DNA from: Posidonia oceanica
Lineage: Eukaryota > Streptophyta > Magnoliopsida > Alismatales > Posidoniaceae
NCBI GenBank assembly: GCA_037176725.1
Contig: JAZBRS010000026.1
Coordinates: 148,377,501 to 148,441,500 of the forward strand
Direction of reading: 5' to 3'
Length of the DNA stretch: 64,000 nucleotides
The position numbers and the translations under genes were made by a program. Under the pieces are notes generated by a model. It saw only the letters and a list, made by a program, of their open reading frames with translations, was not told the origin of the DNA and searched no databases. Shown here in pieces: positions 1-11,452 of the stretch (position 1 is the first letter of the stretch; each line of letters opens with the position of its first letter).

Positions 1-394
1 GAGGAAGGAGTATTGGATGAGGAAGGAAACTCTGGGTATGCACTCCTCTTTCTCTTCTTTGAGTTAGATTTGGTGATGTAAAGATAGGATTGAGTAAATT
101 AGTTAGTTTTTACGGTGTGGAGATGGTTTTATAATTTTTAGAGAATTTTAGAGGAATTATTAGTTATTTTTGGATGAATAGTAACTATGGGCTTTGTCTT
201 GAATTTTCACGAGCTTCATGCTTTGAATTCTTGTGATTTTTATCCCAGATTGTAGAGCTCGTTGAGATCTTCAATTTGGTATATGGTTTGTAATTTTTTG
301 TGGCTCGGTTGTTTTTTAAAGCAAAATTTTAAATGAGATGAATCATGGGTTTTGGCCTGCGTCTCAGAGTCAAAGGAGGAAGACAATTGGGCAA
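1..394. other. No gene recognised; left flank, probably inside LTR copy A
   Basis: AT-rich sequence with no convincing reading frame. It is followed directly by the 30-bp array of copy A, so it may be the 5' part of that LTR, but no TG start or target duplication is visible. The LTR may begin before the window. Confidence 0.4.
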
Positions 395-780
395 ATTTCA
401 TTCGAGTCCCTTCCTTTTGTATTAACTTCATTAAGTCCTTACTTTTATATATTTATCGCATGTAAGTCCCTATCTTTTACTTATATTTATCTTTTAGTCC
501 CCAAGTTTTGTGAAATTACTATTTAGTCCTTGAATTTGGTGGAAGTTACATTTTTACCCCTAAATTTTGTAGAGGTTACTTTTCAGTCCCTAACTTTATG
601 TTTAGTTTGCATATAAGCCCCTAGTTTTATGACTTGTTACTTTTTAGTCCCTAAGTTCAGTGGATTTCGCAGTTTAATCCCTGAGCTTTATGGGAACTAC
701 TTTTTAGTCCCCAACTTCTAGATTTTGTTACTTTTAAGTCCTTAGGTTTGGTGTAAATGGCATTCAAGCCCTTAGGGACT
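395..780 (+). repeat. About 30-bp degenerate tandem array, TAGTCCCTAA type
   Basis: Roughly a dozen units of 28-32 bp follow each other. Each carries a core like TTTTAGTCCCTAAGTTT followed by a GGAATTAC-like tail. Units are diverged but in register. The array lies just upstream of the part of copy A that is shared with the other family-1 LTRs, so it probably belongs to the U3 of that LTR. It has no coding potential. Confidence 0.7.
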
Positions 781-2481
781 TGTCTTTGATAATTCTATTA
801 TGATTAGTGTTAATTGGACACTGTAGGTAGTTAGAGCATAATGATAATTAGGCAAATCATTAGAGATGAGTTAGGAATTGCCTAAAATGGATTAGCAAGA
901 TCCCAATTGTGCTAGGGTTGGGATTAAAAGACTAAATAACTTAGTAATACTAAGGTTTTCCCTAATTTGGTCTAAATGAACATTAGGGAACATGATAATC
1001 TTAGAATTAGATCTTGGCACCAGAACTTAGTGTTCTTGGTGCCGTTTGTGTGGGTGTTCAGTCTCATAAGTACTTTGGGACTTCGAGACCAGTGCTTTGC
1101 TTGTGGGTGGTGCCGAGTGGGTAAATGTTATACCCAGAAGGTGCCTATATTTCTCTACAGTGTAATGTTTTGTAATGTGGTTTCTGGGCTCGATAGAGGA
1201 GTTGTCAAGGCTGTGTTTTACGCTGTAATTTTAGTTTGTGGTTTTTCGTGCCGCATTTGGCATTGTGATTTGTGGTGCTTTAAGTTGTCATTTAAGGATT
1301 TCGAAATGGTTTTCGAAAAGAGTTTTGAAAAGAAAATGCATGGATTTTGCAAAGATTTTGGAAAGAGTTTTTTATTGTTTTCTGTTTGTGGCGGACCAAG
1401 ATACTGGAGGGTCGTGTCGCCAGGACTAGGGGATGTGACAACATTCCTGGGTGGTCGGGCATGTTGCCTAGGTTGAGGTCCTGAGACCAAGAGGTTGAGG
1501 TAAGTGTTCGTCGGATCTTGGAGGTATGATACTCCTTGATTGTTGTTCACAAAGCCGAGGCAGAGGTCCGCGGGTCGAGGTACCTACTGAACTTGGAAGT
1601 ATGACACTCCGCTTGTTTCGGGTGCCGAAGACTTAGGGTACTGACTGTACATAGTGTATCGTGGCAGCGAACCCAAGGATATGAGACCTTTGAGTAGCTG
1701 GACGTGATTCCGTAGTTAGTACGGGTACCGAGACTGCTTGATGTAGACTAAGCCTAGGGGTGAGGAGCCCCAGGGGTTTGGAGCACTGAGTTAGGGCATT
1801 GCGACGCACCTTGTGGTGTTTGGCTAGGGTGGGTGGACACATGCCCCGTTGCTGGTGGTGTCCTGCTGAGAGACAGGTCAGGCTTTCCAGTGTGTGGTTG
1901 GCCTTTTGAGGCTTGTAGGCCAGGACGGCTCACTCCTCCACAGGGTAGTCGGCCGTGGCAGTGCAGGGACACCATGGTCGCGCCTTGGTGGACTGCTTGT
2001 GGCTAGGTATCGATCGCTTGGGCCCGAGTGACGACACAGTTTGTTTGTGTGTGGTTGGTTGTTACTTGTGGCTATGCCTGTGAGGCGTAGGTCCTGCACT
2101 TGTGAGGCGCTTTGGTTTGGCTGAGTAGTGTCTCAGCGTTGGCTTTTGGTTTTGATGTTTGCTGTGTTGTGTGTGGGTCTTGGATGCAATTGAGGGCATT
2201 CAGGCACAGTTGGTTGTCTAGTCCATACAGGGAATGTGAGAGACTAGACTGTGTGTTTTTGAGCTTGATTTGGTTAGAGTGGCCACTTCAAGTGTACATA
2301 TTGTTTTGAACTGAGCATGCATATGGTTTTAAAATGAAAAGAGAAAAGTTGGTTTTAAATGCATGTTAAAGATTTGTTGATGGGCAAAGGTGTATGCCCT
2401 GTTGTGGCATCCAAGAGTGATGCCTATGTTTGTTGCTTGTGGCGTGGTTACACCTGTTTCCTGGATGTTGTTTGTCGAGCT
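781..2481 (+). mobile_element. LTR copy A (family 1), left part, interrupted by element G
   Basis: From about 850 this stretch aligns in reverse complement to copy E (about 60,200-61,880). Shared landmarks include GCCTAAAATGGATTAGCA, CATTAGGGAACATGATAATC and TTGGCACCAGAACTTAG. It also contains the family's repeated GAGGTATGATAC pieces (for example near 1,520). The LTR stops at GAGCT (2,477-2,481), where element G begins, and resumes after G at 24,120. Copy E shows the uninterrupted site, which proves that A was whole before G arrived. Family 1 is probably a Del/Tekay-type Gypsy LTR (see copies C and D). Confidence 0.85.
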
Positions 2482-3942
2482 TGTAGATAACTCATTTTCG
2501 CATTTCTCGGAGTTCATAGAGGATAGGAACTTCTGAGGCACCCAGATCACACAACTAAGGCTTAATAACATATTTTCCGGAGTTTTCATGATCTACTTAA
2601 AAACAATGCTTAATTTTACATGACTTAAGGTTGTTGGCTGTGGCAGAGCTGACGCACTCAGACTCGTGGCAAGTCCGAGTACCTTGAGCACGCTTTATCC
2701 CACTCAAATCCATGGCAGATTTGAGTTAAAGAAGATATTTTTTATGATTTCATGAGATATCTGAAGTTTCCCGGCCTTTTATCAGGTTTTCTCTTGATAG
2801 AACCTAAGAACTAGAGCTAGAAATGATCTGAGCTTACTAGTTGCCAGCGGTGGAGGCGACATGGATAGGCACCCTTTCAACAGGCTACTAACAAAGGCAT
2901 CATCACAGCAGGCAACTAACTATCATGGGCTCCATTAACTGCCTCTGGCAGTTGTTTTTTACGGTTATCTTCGACGATCCCCTCGACAGCTAGACGCTAA
3001 TCTAACCGGTGACTAACAGTCGTGAAACTGCAACAGTTATTTCCCACGATCCCCTCAACTGCCAAGCACCAACAAAGCCGGCGACTAACACTAGACATCA
3101 ATATAAACGGCGACTAATGATTGTGGCCTCCATCGAACCGAATTTCCACGGTTTTCCCACGAGTGCTGAGCGGTTGCTGGTCTTAGGCGCCTACATATGC
3201 AGTGATTGACAATAACTGCCACTTTTCTTCTAGAAACTTCTATGTGTCAACCACCCACACCCCTAGAGTCTATAAATAGACTCCGTGGGTCAGTGTTTGA
3301 ATCCCCTGCCAATTGTGAGAAAAACACTCCCTGTTAATTCAAGAGAGAGAAATTCCCATTAGATTTTTAGGGTTTTGAGCTTTCACATCTAGAGAGCTAG
3401 AGTTTTCAATCCAGAAACTCTACCCCCCCATCTTCAAAAGAGGAATCCTAGCTTCCACTTTCAATCTAGAAACCCTAGGTCCTAGAGATCTTGAGCCAAG
3501 CCAGAGCTCCGACCGTGCCTCCACTTCTATTCCACTACATACAGCACGAGGATGAAGGGAGTATTCTTCCAATCTACTTTTTAATTCATATTGCATTCCT
3601 TAGCATAGGACCCATAGCATATGCATGCGGGGAACAACCCCCAGTTAGTATTAGTTTCTTTAGTTTATGTTACTTTTTCTGTTTATTTCTACTACCGCTT
3701 ACTACACGAACTAATCCGGATGTATTTACTTTGTTTTGAAGGAAAGGAATAACGCTTACGTGACACGAGGGAGCCGCTACACGACATCCTGCCGTCGATC
3801 TAGTGATTCGAGTACCCGCATCCTCATCATCTCCCCCAAGGCGTCTTGTCAGCCCATCGACGAGTGGCGATCACATCAAGCTGTCAACGTCGTGGAAGCA
3901 CCGGCATCTTCATTCAGACACCCCCCCAAATCCACATCCACA
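2482..3942 (+). repeat. 5' LTR of element G
   Basis: It is 1,461 bp, from TGTAGATAAC to ATCCACA, and pairs with 22,659-24,119 over its full length. A TATAAATA box at 3,271 marks the likely promoter. The copy differs from its partner mainly by C/T and G/A changes. Confidence 0.95.
3271..3278 (+). promoter_or_regulatory. TATA box of the G 5' LTR
   Basis: TATAAATA lies about 790 bp into the LTR, in a TCTATAAATAGA context. The same box is kept in the 3' LTR at 23,448-23,455. It would start the genomic RNA of the element, with U3 to its left and R-U5 to its right. Confidence 0.65.
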
Positions 3943-5245
3943 GATCTAGTGATCACGGTGGGACTTGGTTTTTGCCAACCCTCCGTGCTACGTAAGCGAT
4001 CCCTTTTCCTTTTTTCCTTTATTGTTATAGATCTAGGTGTACTTTTCAGTTTAGGGAATCGTGCATGTAGGTTTTCACGACACCCAGACCTTTTTATTGT
4101 TTTTTATTATTTCTGACGTTAGTAAAACCCACAGTTTCAACAGCTAGGTCCGTTTTACTGAGGTCAGAAGACTCTGGAACTGAGCCGTCTGTTCAAAGAG
4201 CGTCTGTTCTAGTCGCATCTATCTGAGGCGACTAACAGGGGCGCCATCATTACAGGCGACTCATTCCGAGTCCGTTTTACTGCAGATCAGTAGTTTTTTT
4301 CTGTAATTTGTGTTGTATTTTAGATCTACAGTCGCATAAAAAATCAATCAAAAATCATTCCTGTTCATTGTATTTTCGTTTTTTAATGGTTTCAAGGATT
4401 GTATGTGTCCACCCTTAAGGTGGAAACTATCTTATTTATATTAAAGTTAAAGTTCCTTGAGGAAATCTTCCTCTAACTAGAACGATTAACCTGAGCGAAC
4501 CCGGGCCAGTGCAAGTCACTCTCCCATACTCAGTGTTGGTTGTAATAGTTAGATCAAGATCTCGAGGTATCCTAAGGTGTTATTATTGACTCCTTCTTCT
4601 CCCTGAGTCAATAATAATCCTTAGTAGATACTTGATGCTTTAATATTCTGTGTTTATTTATCGCTTTGTGGTTTGTTAAGTGCCAAGCCTAAGGACAGAA
4701 TCCTAGGTGGTGGGTCCCTCTTTAGAGAGATAAGCCCACCATCTAGGCCCTCTTGGTGGACCTTAAAGAAGGTCAAAGAGTGGTACCTATAAGCCAAAAA
4801 TCCCAGTTAATTGTGAACACGTAGGTTTAATTAACTGATTAAATATTCACTTCAACAAGTAAAACCTGCAATCTGTCTGAAACAATGCACTGTTTTATTT
4901 TCCTGTTTGTTGCGTAGTCTGTCCAGAACAGACCTTGGCTGCTGGAGAACAGGGCTTAAGCCACCTGTTCAGAAGGCGCCTTGTTCAACCGCCCTTTCAA
5001 ACGGCGACTTGTTTGGCCGCCTGACTTACGGGCGACGGCAGGGTAGACGTTCCGTTCCAGTGTGCATTGTTTGTAGGGATTAAACTGTCACCATTAACAG
5101 GTTGTAAGAGCATCAGAACAGCAATCGTTTACTGTTTACTGTTTTCTTTTTACTTTCATTTCATCGAGTCTATATTAAGTAGTGTCATTGAGTTTGTAAT
5201 TTCCTTTTTCAAGTTTTCTGTGATAATTTAAAAGACAATCTCGCA
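3943..5245 (+). other. Element G leader with degenerate primer-binding site
   Basis: This is 1.3 kb of non-coding DNA between the LTR and gag. Immediately after the LTR, about 3,946-3,968 reads like a damaged Tat-type primer-binding site (a GGTGGGACTTGG stretch). TGG to TAG-type changes would explain why it no longer starts with TGG. No reading frame of note is present. GGCGAC and GCGCC words recur near 4,250 and 4,970-5,040. Confidence 0.5.
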
Positions 5246-7663
5246 ATGGAGCTTTATCGGCCGAATCAAGAGCGCATCAATACAACCTCTGCCTCAACCT
5301 CTACGGCGCAATCAAGTCTAGGCCCAGATGGGTTCTTTTACAGAACTTCAACTTCACAGGCACAAGAGCCAGAAACTCCCAGCTTTGCAAAAGAAGTTGA
5401 AGGAGAGAGAGGAGTAAACCACTCCCAAACATGGAGTACCTCGTTTGCGCACATGCTTCCCGAAGTAACTTCCCCAGTAGTGCCGCCTACATCGACCGCT
5501 TCCTATCTGTTTAAGGAAGCGACTAATGAGATCTATCAACTCTTGGCATGGCACCACCATCCCTCATTCAGGAGCCTACAAACCTCATCCATCCACCAAC
5601 CTTCTTTCCTAAACCCTCACCAAAACCCATTAATCACACCAACCTACACGCATGCCATACCAAACCCCACAGTAAATTTCCCTACCCAAGGTTCATTCAC
5701 ACAATACCACACAACACCAACCTATCCTTCCATGCATCAAACTATGCCATCATACACAACCTACCAACAACCACAATATCTCGGAACGTCATATCAACCA
5801 CAACCTCCCGCTAACACACAATCATACTACACTCCACATCAAACCCAACCCTTCTCTCTACCATACGACCCTCTATCACCACCGTTCCACCAAACACATG
5901 GGCACCTAAACTAGGGACAACAAGCCATGCCAGGACAGGACATCAAGAGAATGATCTCTAAGGCACTCACAGAGGCAGGGGTTACACATAAAGCGCCAAT
6001 AGGATTTGACACTACTAAATTTCCTTATTTTGTTCTTCCACCTGGATTCAAAATGCCAAAGATGAGGAAATACAGTGGAACAGAGGATCCAAGAGGCCAT
6101 CTAGCCACATTCACTATGGATGCTCTACCCTATCAGTATGATAATGGGCTCACAATCTATCTCTTCTTCAAGAGCTTGGAAGGAGAAGCACTATGATGGT
6201 TCAACATGCTCATAGCATATGATCTCAGTAACTTCAAGATGGTTCAGAAAAAATTCCTACTCCAATATAGCCATCGCATCTAGCACGAGCCTACAATGAG
6301 CGACCTCCTCGCTGAAAGGATGAAACCTGATGAGGAGTTCGCAACTTTTGCAAGCAAATGGAGAGACATGGCTGTAAGGTCAAAATGCTACATACCAGAA
6401 AGCCTAGCAGTTGAGATCATTTCCCGAAACACTACAGGAGCACTCAAAACAGGGCTACTGATGAGTGACCTCCACACATACCCTCAACTGTACGAGCGTG
6501 CTGCTAGAGTCCTCCGTCACAAAGAAGAGTTACCATTCTTAGAGCCTGAGGGAAGGAGAAAGAAGAAGACCACTTGCTATACGCTTGAAGGCGTCACTAA
6601 TAACATGGACCAGGTCTCAATTCAACAAAAGCAGAAAGGGCAAAGGGACCCCCAATATCAATCCAAGCAATCATTTCTGGCCCATGGGCAACCAACCTAG
6701 TATCAGCCAGAACCATATCTGAACCAACCAGCGTAGTACCAGGGACAGTTAGTGTAGCCAATGCGACATCAACAACAACCGCCACCTGACTACCCGGTAC
6801 ATGCCCAACAAGGATGGATGAACAATGGATACCAGGCGCAACAACAGGGGTAGAGGAACTACCATAGCATCCCTCCACCACGAAACTACAAAGGCCCTCA
6901 AAGGCAAAGCTATCCTCCGCTTCCTGAATCGATCCCCAACACATTCAGGATGTTGGTTGAAAGTGGAGATCTACGACTCCCTGAACCCAGGCCAAGTTTT
7001 CCAAATGCTGATATAACCAAGCACTATCCTTATCATCAAAACCATGGGCACACCCTTGAAGATTGTTTTACTGTCAAAGATAAAATACATAATCTTAATG
7101 ACAATGGAGAAATCATGTGGCCTGAGCTTAAAGCCAGACTGAAATCAGCTCAAGGGGACCAGTAAGTGATGCAGATACATCAAGTGCCCTTGCGCAACTA
7201 TCGAGTGGCTCATGCGGATGTAGAGATCATCTTAACAGTTGCTCGATCTGAATTAGCATCCATCCAGTGCATACAAGCATATCCAGAACAGAGCCCATCA
7301 AGCAAAGAGGACCTTAATCTCAAGGCACCCTCAACACCTACTCTGAACTCTCAGGACATGATCCAAGAAGACTGGTCACCCACTTATGATGAGTACACTG
7401 ACATTGATTGGTGCGATGAAAAGACAGTGGATTCTCAGATATTCCAGGACTTAATAGAAGAAAACCAGTCCCCTATCTACAATGAGTATGCTAATGTGGA
7501 CTGGTACGACATGAAAGCCATGTTCAACTTGCTACTCCCAGCAGCACAAGCAAGAGTTGATCCTCCTCCCAAACTGCCTAATCCTACAAGAGGACACACT
7601 AGGGGCAGTCTTGAGCACTGTGTTCGTGAAGGAGAGGTTAATACAGAACCCAGCAATGGTCAC
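5246..7663 (+). pseudogene. gag: Decayed Tat-like gag of element G, part 1
   Basis: One reading frame runs from ATG 5,246 to the H insertion. It is broken by eight stops: TAG at 5,912, 6,281, 6,698, 6,734, 6,755 and 6,851, TGA at 6,194 and TAA at 7,163. No frameshift is needed. Each stop is one transition away from Gln or Trp. The first 220 residues are rich in Pro, Gln, Ser and Thr. About 6,060-6,540 is the retrotransposon capsid-like domain (GTEDPRGHLATF, then a KKFLLQY block, then an NTTGALKTG block). About 7,027-7,117 carries the HGHTLEDC motif typical of Tat-lineage Gag tails. The frame is cut at 7,663 by H and continues at 14,232. The family assignment is from motif recall. The protein cannot be made intact. 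Confidence 0.85.
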
Positions 7664-8928
7664 TGATGTAAATTTTAATTAACCACAAGTGCACGGTGTA
7701 CTATGTAGTACGTATGCAAAATACAGGTCGATCCCACAGAGAATAATGTTTAAAAATAAAGACTTATTATCAACTATTGAAAGGGGGGTTTAGATTAATG
7801 ATGATTAAGAACTACAAATAGAAGATGTAATCAAACTAATTAAAACAAACCTAAGGCTTTGAATCCATTTATGTAAAATCCAATATGCATGATTAAATCC
7901 ACTCTTGTCTCTGTTCATGATCTAAATAGTTTACTCGATGGTTCTTATCCTAACAAGCATAACCTATATGCAAAGCACCATAGATTATCAAGTCCTAAGA
8001 TAAAATCACACAAAATAAACTAAATTAAATGATATATGATAGATCTACGATTAAATACACAACCCCCAAGTATTCTTCCCCAAGCATAGATTAAAAAGAT
8101 GTTATCAATATTAATCTATCAAAGTTTATCGAATAATGAATGATCTATGTCATATACATCCAGTCTACATAATCATAGCATTTTAAGCAAGAGAAGACTG
8201 TAAGAGACTTAATCACAACATATGAACATACATAAACTTCATCTAAGTCCTAGATCTAAAAACTTAGCCACACATGATTATGGAAAACATTAAAATAAAA
8301 GAAAGGGAAGGAGAAGAGCAAAGCATAATTAATAAAAAGGAAATGAACTTGTATACTAATGAAATACCTTGATTACAGAAAATAGCTTGAAGAGCTCTAC
8401 AATAATGGAGGAAGAAAGCTTAAGCCTAATGTGGAAGATTAAGGATCTCCTAAGGTTTACACAATGGGTCTCTTTTATAGGTTTACAAGGCTTGACCGTC
8501 ACATAAACAAATCCGGATACAAATGAGGAAACTGAATTTCAATTACAAGATATTTCTGTGATTGCCAAAGACGGAATCCAAAATATCTTCTTTGGGCGCT
8601 TGGGAGGCGCTCAGCTGGCATTTGGGCGCCTGGGAAGCGCCCAGCTGGCCCTGATTAGTCTCCACTTGGTTAACTCTGTTATAGTATCTTCCTCCTCGTG
8701 TTCACACATGTGGAAAAAGTATATTTAATAACTTGCACGGATTTACATTTCTTGTATCCTTGGATTTGCATTTCTTTTTATCTTTTATCATTTTTCTTCC
8801 TTCTTTTCCTCTTTTCTCTTCAGGTCCAAAGTTCCTGCACAAATGGTACAAAATACCTCAAGTAATATTATTTATGAACAAAAGAGATAAATATGGACAT
8901 AAAATATGTAAGAATAATGTGCTAATCA
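7664..8928 (-). repeat. 3' LTR of element H
   Basis: It is 1,265 bp. Read on the minus strand it starts TGATTAGCACATTATTC and ends AAATTTACATCA. It matches 12,951-14,226 throughout. A direct GTCAC repeat flanks the element. Confidence 0.93.
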
Positions 8929-8943
8929 AATACCCCCATACCT
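8929..8943 (-). other. Polypurine tract of element H
   Basis: The minus strand reads GGTATGGGGGTATT directly before the 3' LTR. A little upstream is a GCTCGAGGACTAGCAAAA segment. A similar GAGGACAAGCAAAA plus GTGGGGGTATT arrangement is common at the 3' end of Tat and Athila-like elements. It would prime plus-strand DNA synthesis. Confidence 0.7.
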
Positions 8944-10489
8944 ACCTTTTGCTAGTCCTCGAGCAAAACTAACTCAAACAAAAGAAAGAACAAATAAAGA
9001 AAGAAAATCCTAACTCACTTTCGCAGGAATCGCGATTGCATTTAGCACATGCAACAAGCCTTTAAACCCTTAGGTTGCCCTAGTGGACGAGTGTTGTCTC
9101 GTGAGGGTTTGCAGCTGATCTACCCACAAAATCCCAAAAGAAAAGGAAAAAAATAAAGAAAGATAAAAAAAAGTTATTTACACTATCACTATCCATAATA
9201 TTTTAACAAGTTAGGAGTCTTCTAAACTACCTTGAGTTTTTATTCTCCAGCTCTACCTCAAGTCAAGATCTCTCTCTCCTCCTCATGTCATGGAGACTCT
9301 TTCCTATCTTTCACATCATCCTTCTTAAAATTTGACTCACATGTACCTTGTGTTTGTGAAAATAATCCTTAACAATGATTTTTCAAGTCCAACCTGAGCA
9401 CCTTTTCATCTTATTTGAATAATTTAGAGAGCTTTATTCTTGCTTTCTTAGACTTTTTCTTGGCTACCTATTTGTTGAGCTTTAGGATGGTGATTTCCAA
9501 ACCAGATGGCTTTAGAACACCAGGTGTTGAGACACCTCTAAGGACTTAATTACTCAAGTAACCAAGGCCACAAAGACAAGATTTTTCTTTTCCATGCTTT
9601 TGCCCTCCAAACACCTTTTTACGTGAATATCCAATACTTCCTAAGTCACGGTTACCCAGTTACTCAGTGATTGTTAGACTTTTAGCCCTTTTTTCTTTTT
9701 CTTTTTTCTTGTTTCTTTTTTTTAATATGCTCAGGTGCTTCAGGTCTTTCTTTATTATCCATAGTCAAGGACTAAAGTGTAAGTGCAAGATAAGGTACAC
9801 ATGTACTTAAGGATAATCCAAATGATGCTATTTTTTAAATTTTGTCTCCACTCTAGGGTTTGAGAGATTCCATTCTATCAACTTTACCTTTGAACTCCAA
9901 CTCAAAGTCACTTATCCACCCCTAGCTAGCTTAATTATTATGGATAATTCCTAATTTGTTTTTGTTTTTATTTTTATATATTTTTTTTTTGTTTTTGTTT
10001 TTTTGGAGAAAAGATACACAAAAGATTCTAACTAAAGAAAATGAAAAGAAAACTTTTATACATACAACTCTAACTGTAAGAAAACTTTTTATTTATTTAT
10101 TTTATATATATATATATTTTTTATTTTTTAAATGAAATGTCACAAAAAAACTCTAACTAAAGAAAATGAAAGAAAACTTTTGTACATACAACTCTAACTT
10201 TAAGAAAGCTTTTTTTTATATATATATATTTTTTATTTTTATTTTTTTTTATTTTTGTTTTTTAATATTTTTTTTTTAAATTTCACACAAAAAACTCTAA
10301 CTAAAGAAAATGAAAAAAACACAAAGAAGACTCCCTCCATACCTAAACCATGCATTGTCCTCACTGTATGCAACAATTGATATGATCAATGAAAAACAAT
10401 TAAAATTAGAATAATGATATCTGATTCGGGATGGAGTGCTTCTACTGCTAAGAAAAGAAAAGTTATGTACATTTTATACATATTCACAA
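8944..10489 (-). other. Element H 3' non-coding region
   Basis: This AT-rich interior lies downstream of the ORF. It has no coding frame. From about 10,015 to 10,330 a segment starting CTAACTAAAGAAAATG occurs three times (10,028, 10,153, 10,297), separated by variable TA and T runs. Confidence 0.6.
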
Positions 10490-11452
10490 TTAAGGTGCAT
10501 AAAAATCCAAGACATCATCAATCTCTGGGGCACAATCTCAATCTGGCCAAGGAGGCGGTCGAACTTTTGCAATTTCTTTTTCGGCTTGTTCAAGCCACCA
10601 TTGGACTTCTCTCAATCGGGCATCATGAATTTCCCAAGGAGATGGAATTAGATCGGATAAACCCATGTAATGTAATTGAGTATGGAATGAGTGCTTGAAT
10701 TCATAATCGACTAGAGCTGAATGATATGGCTTGACAAAAAGCTCTAATGGTCCTATAGTAGATGGTAATGATGAGGGCTCAAGTGGAGATATAAGAATGA
10801 TAGGTTGAGATTTTTTCGCAATAAAATCACTTGAAAGGGAAACCTCTAAAATGAATTGGTCTACCTGGCCAACTGGTTCTTTAGTGGGCTCGTCCACTTG
10901 GGCTTGGGTTTCTACTTTAGGCATTATTTGGACAGTACAGGATTGATCAGGGGAGTTCACATGTTGAGCAAGAAAGTTCCATTCCTCCCTCTCCATTATA
11001 TCATTGATTAGTTGACCTAACTGCGTTTCTACATGAGCTATGGCATGAGTGTTGGCAGTTATGTTGATAGAGGTCTGTATATTTGCTTCCATTAGTTCTT
11101 CTAGGTTCTTTTTTAGACTTGTTAACCTAATTTCATCTTCTTGTTGCCAATCTAGAGGAGGAAAGGTTGAGTAGTATTGCAGATCTGAATATGGATAAGG
11201 TTCAAAGCAATGAGATTGGACTTCATTGAAGCTAGACCCTCCATCATATGATCTTTGGTCCCATAGGAAATCAGGTTGATCCCAATTTAAATTGTAATTT
11301 AAGGCATAAGGGTCACTTGATTCATTCCAAGGTCTTTGTGGCACATAATTGAATTGTTCAAATCCATAACCAACTTGATTTATTGAATATCCTCCAACAA
11401 ATGAATATCTACTTCTTGGGGTTTAGGATGAGTATTTTAATTCTTCAGTCAT
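10490..11452 (-). pseudogene. Orphan ORF of element H (Gag-tail-like), two stops
   Basis: The ancestral frame starts at ATG 11,452-11,450 and ends at TAA 10,492-10,490 (about 320 codons). Two internal stops break it: TAA at 11,425-11,423 (from CAA) and TGA at 10,540-10,538 (from TGG). The rest is open. Between about residues 90 and 150 there is a pattern ANTHAIAHVETQLGQLINDI followed by Glu/Arg. This resembles the linker after the capsid in Tat and Athila Gag proteins, where a TRASIKNLE-QVGQL pattern is usual. No capsid domain, zinc knuckle or protease is visible. The C-terminal part, with a WWLEQAEKEI segment, is not recognised. It may be a remnant Gag tail or a packaging factor of this non-autonomous family. 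Confidence 0.6.

Noticed and set aside
976..1476. A 166-codon plus-strand frame in copy A
   Set aside because: It lies within LTR sequence, and the same region in copies B and E has no conserved frame.
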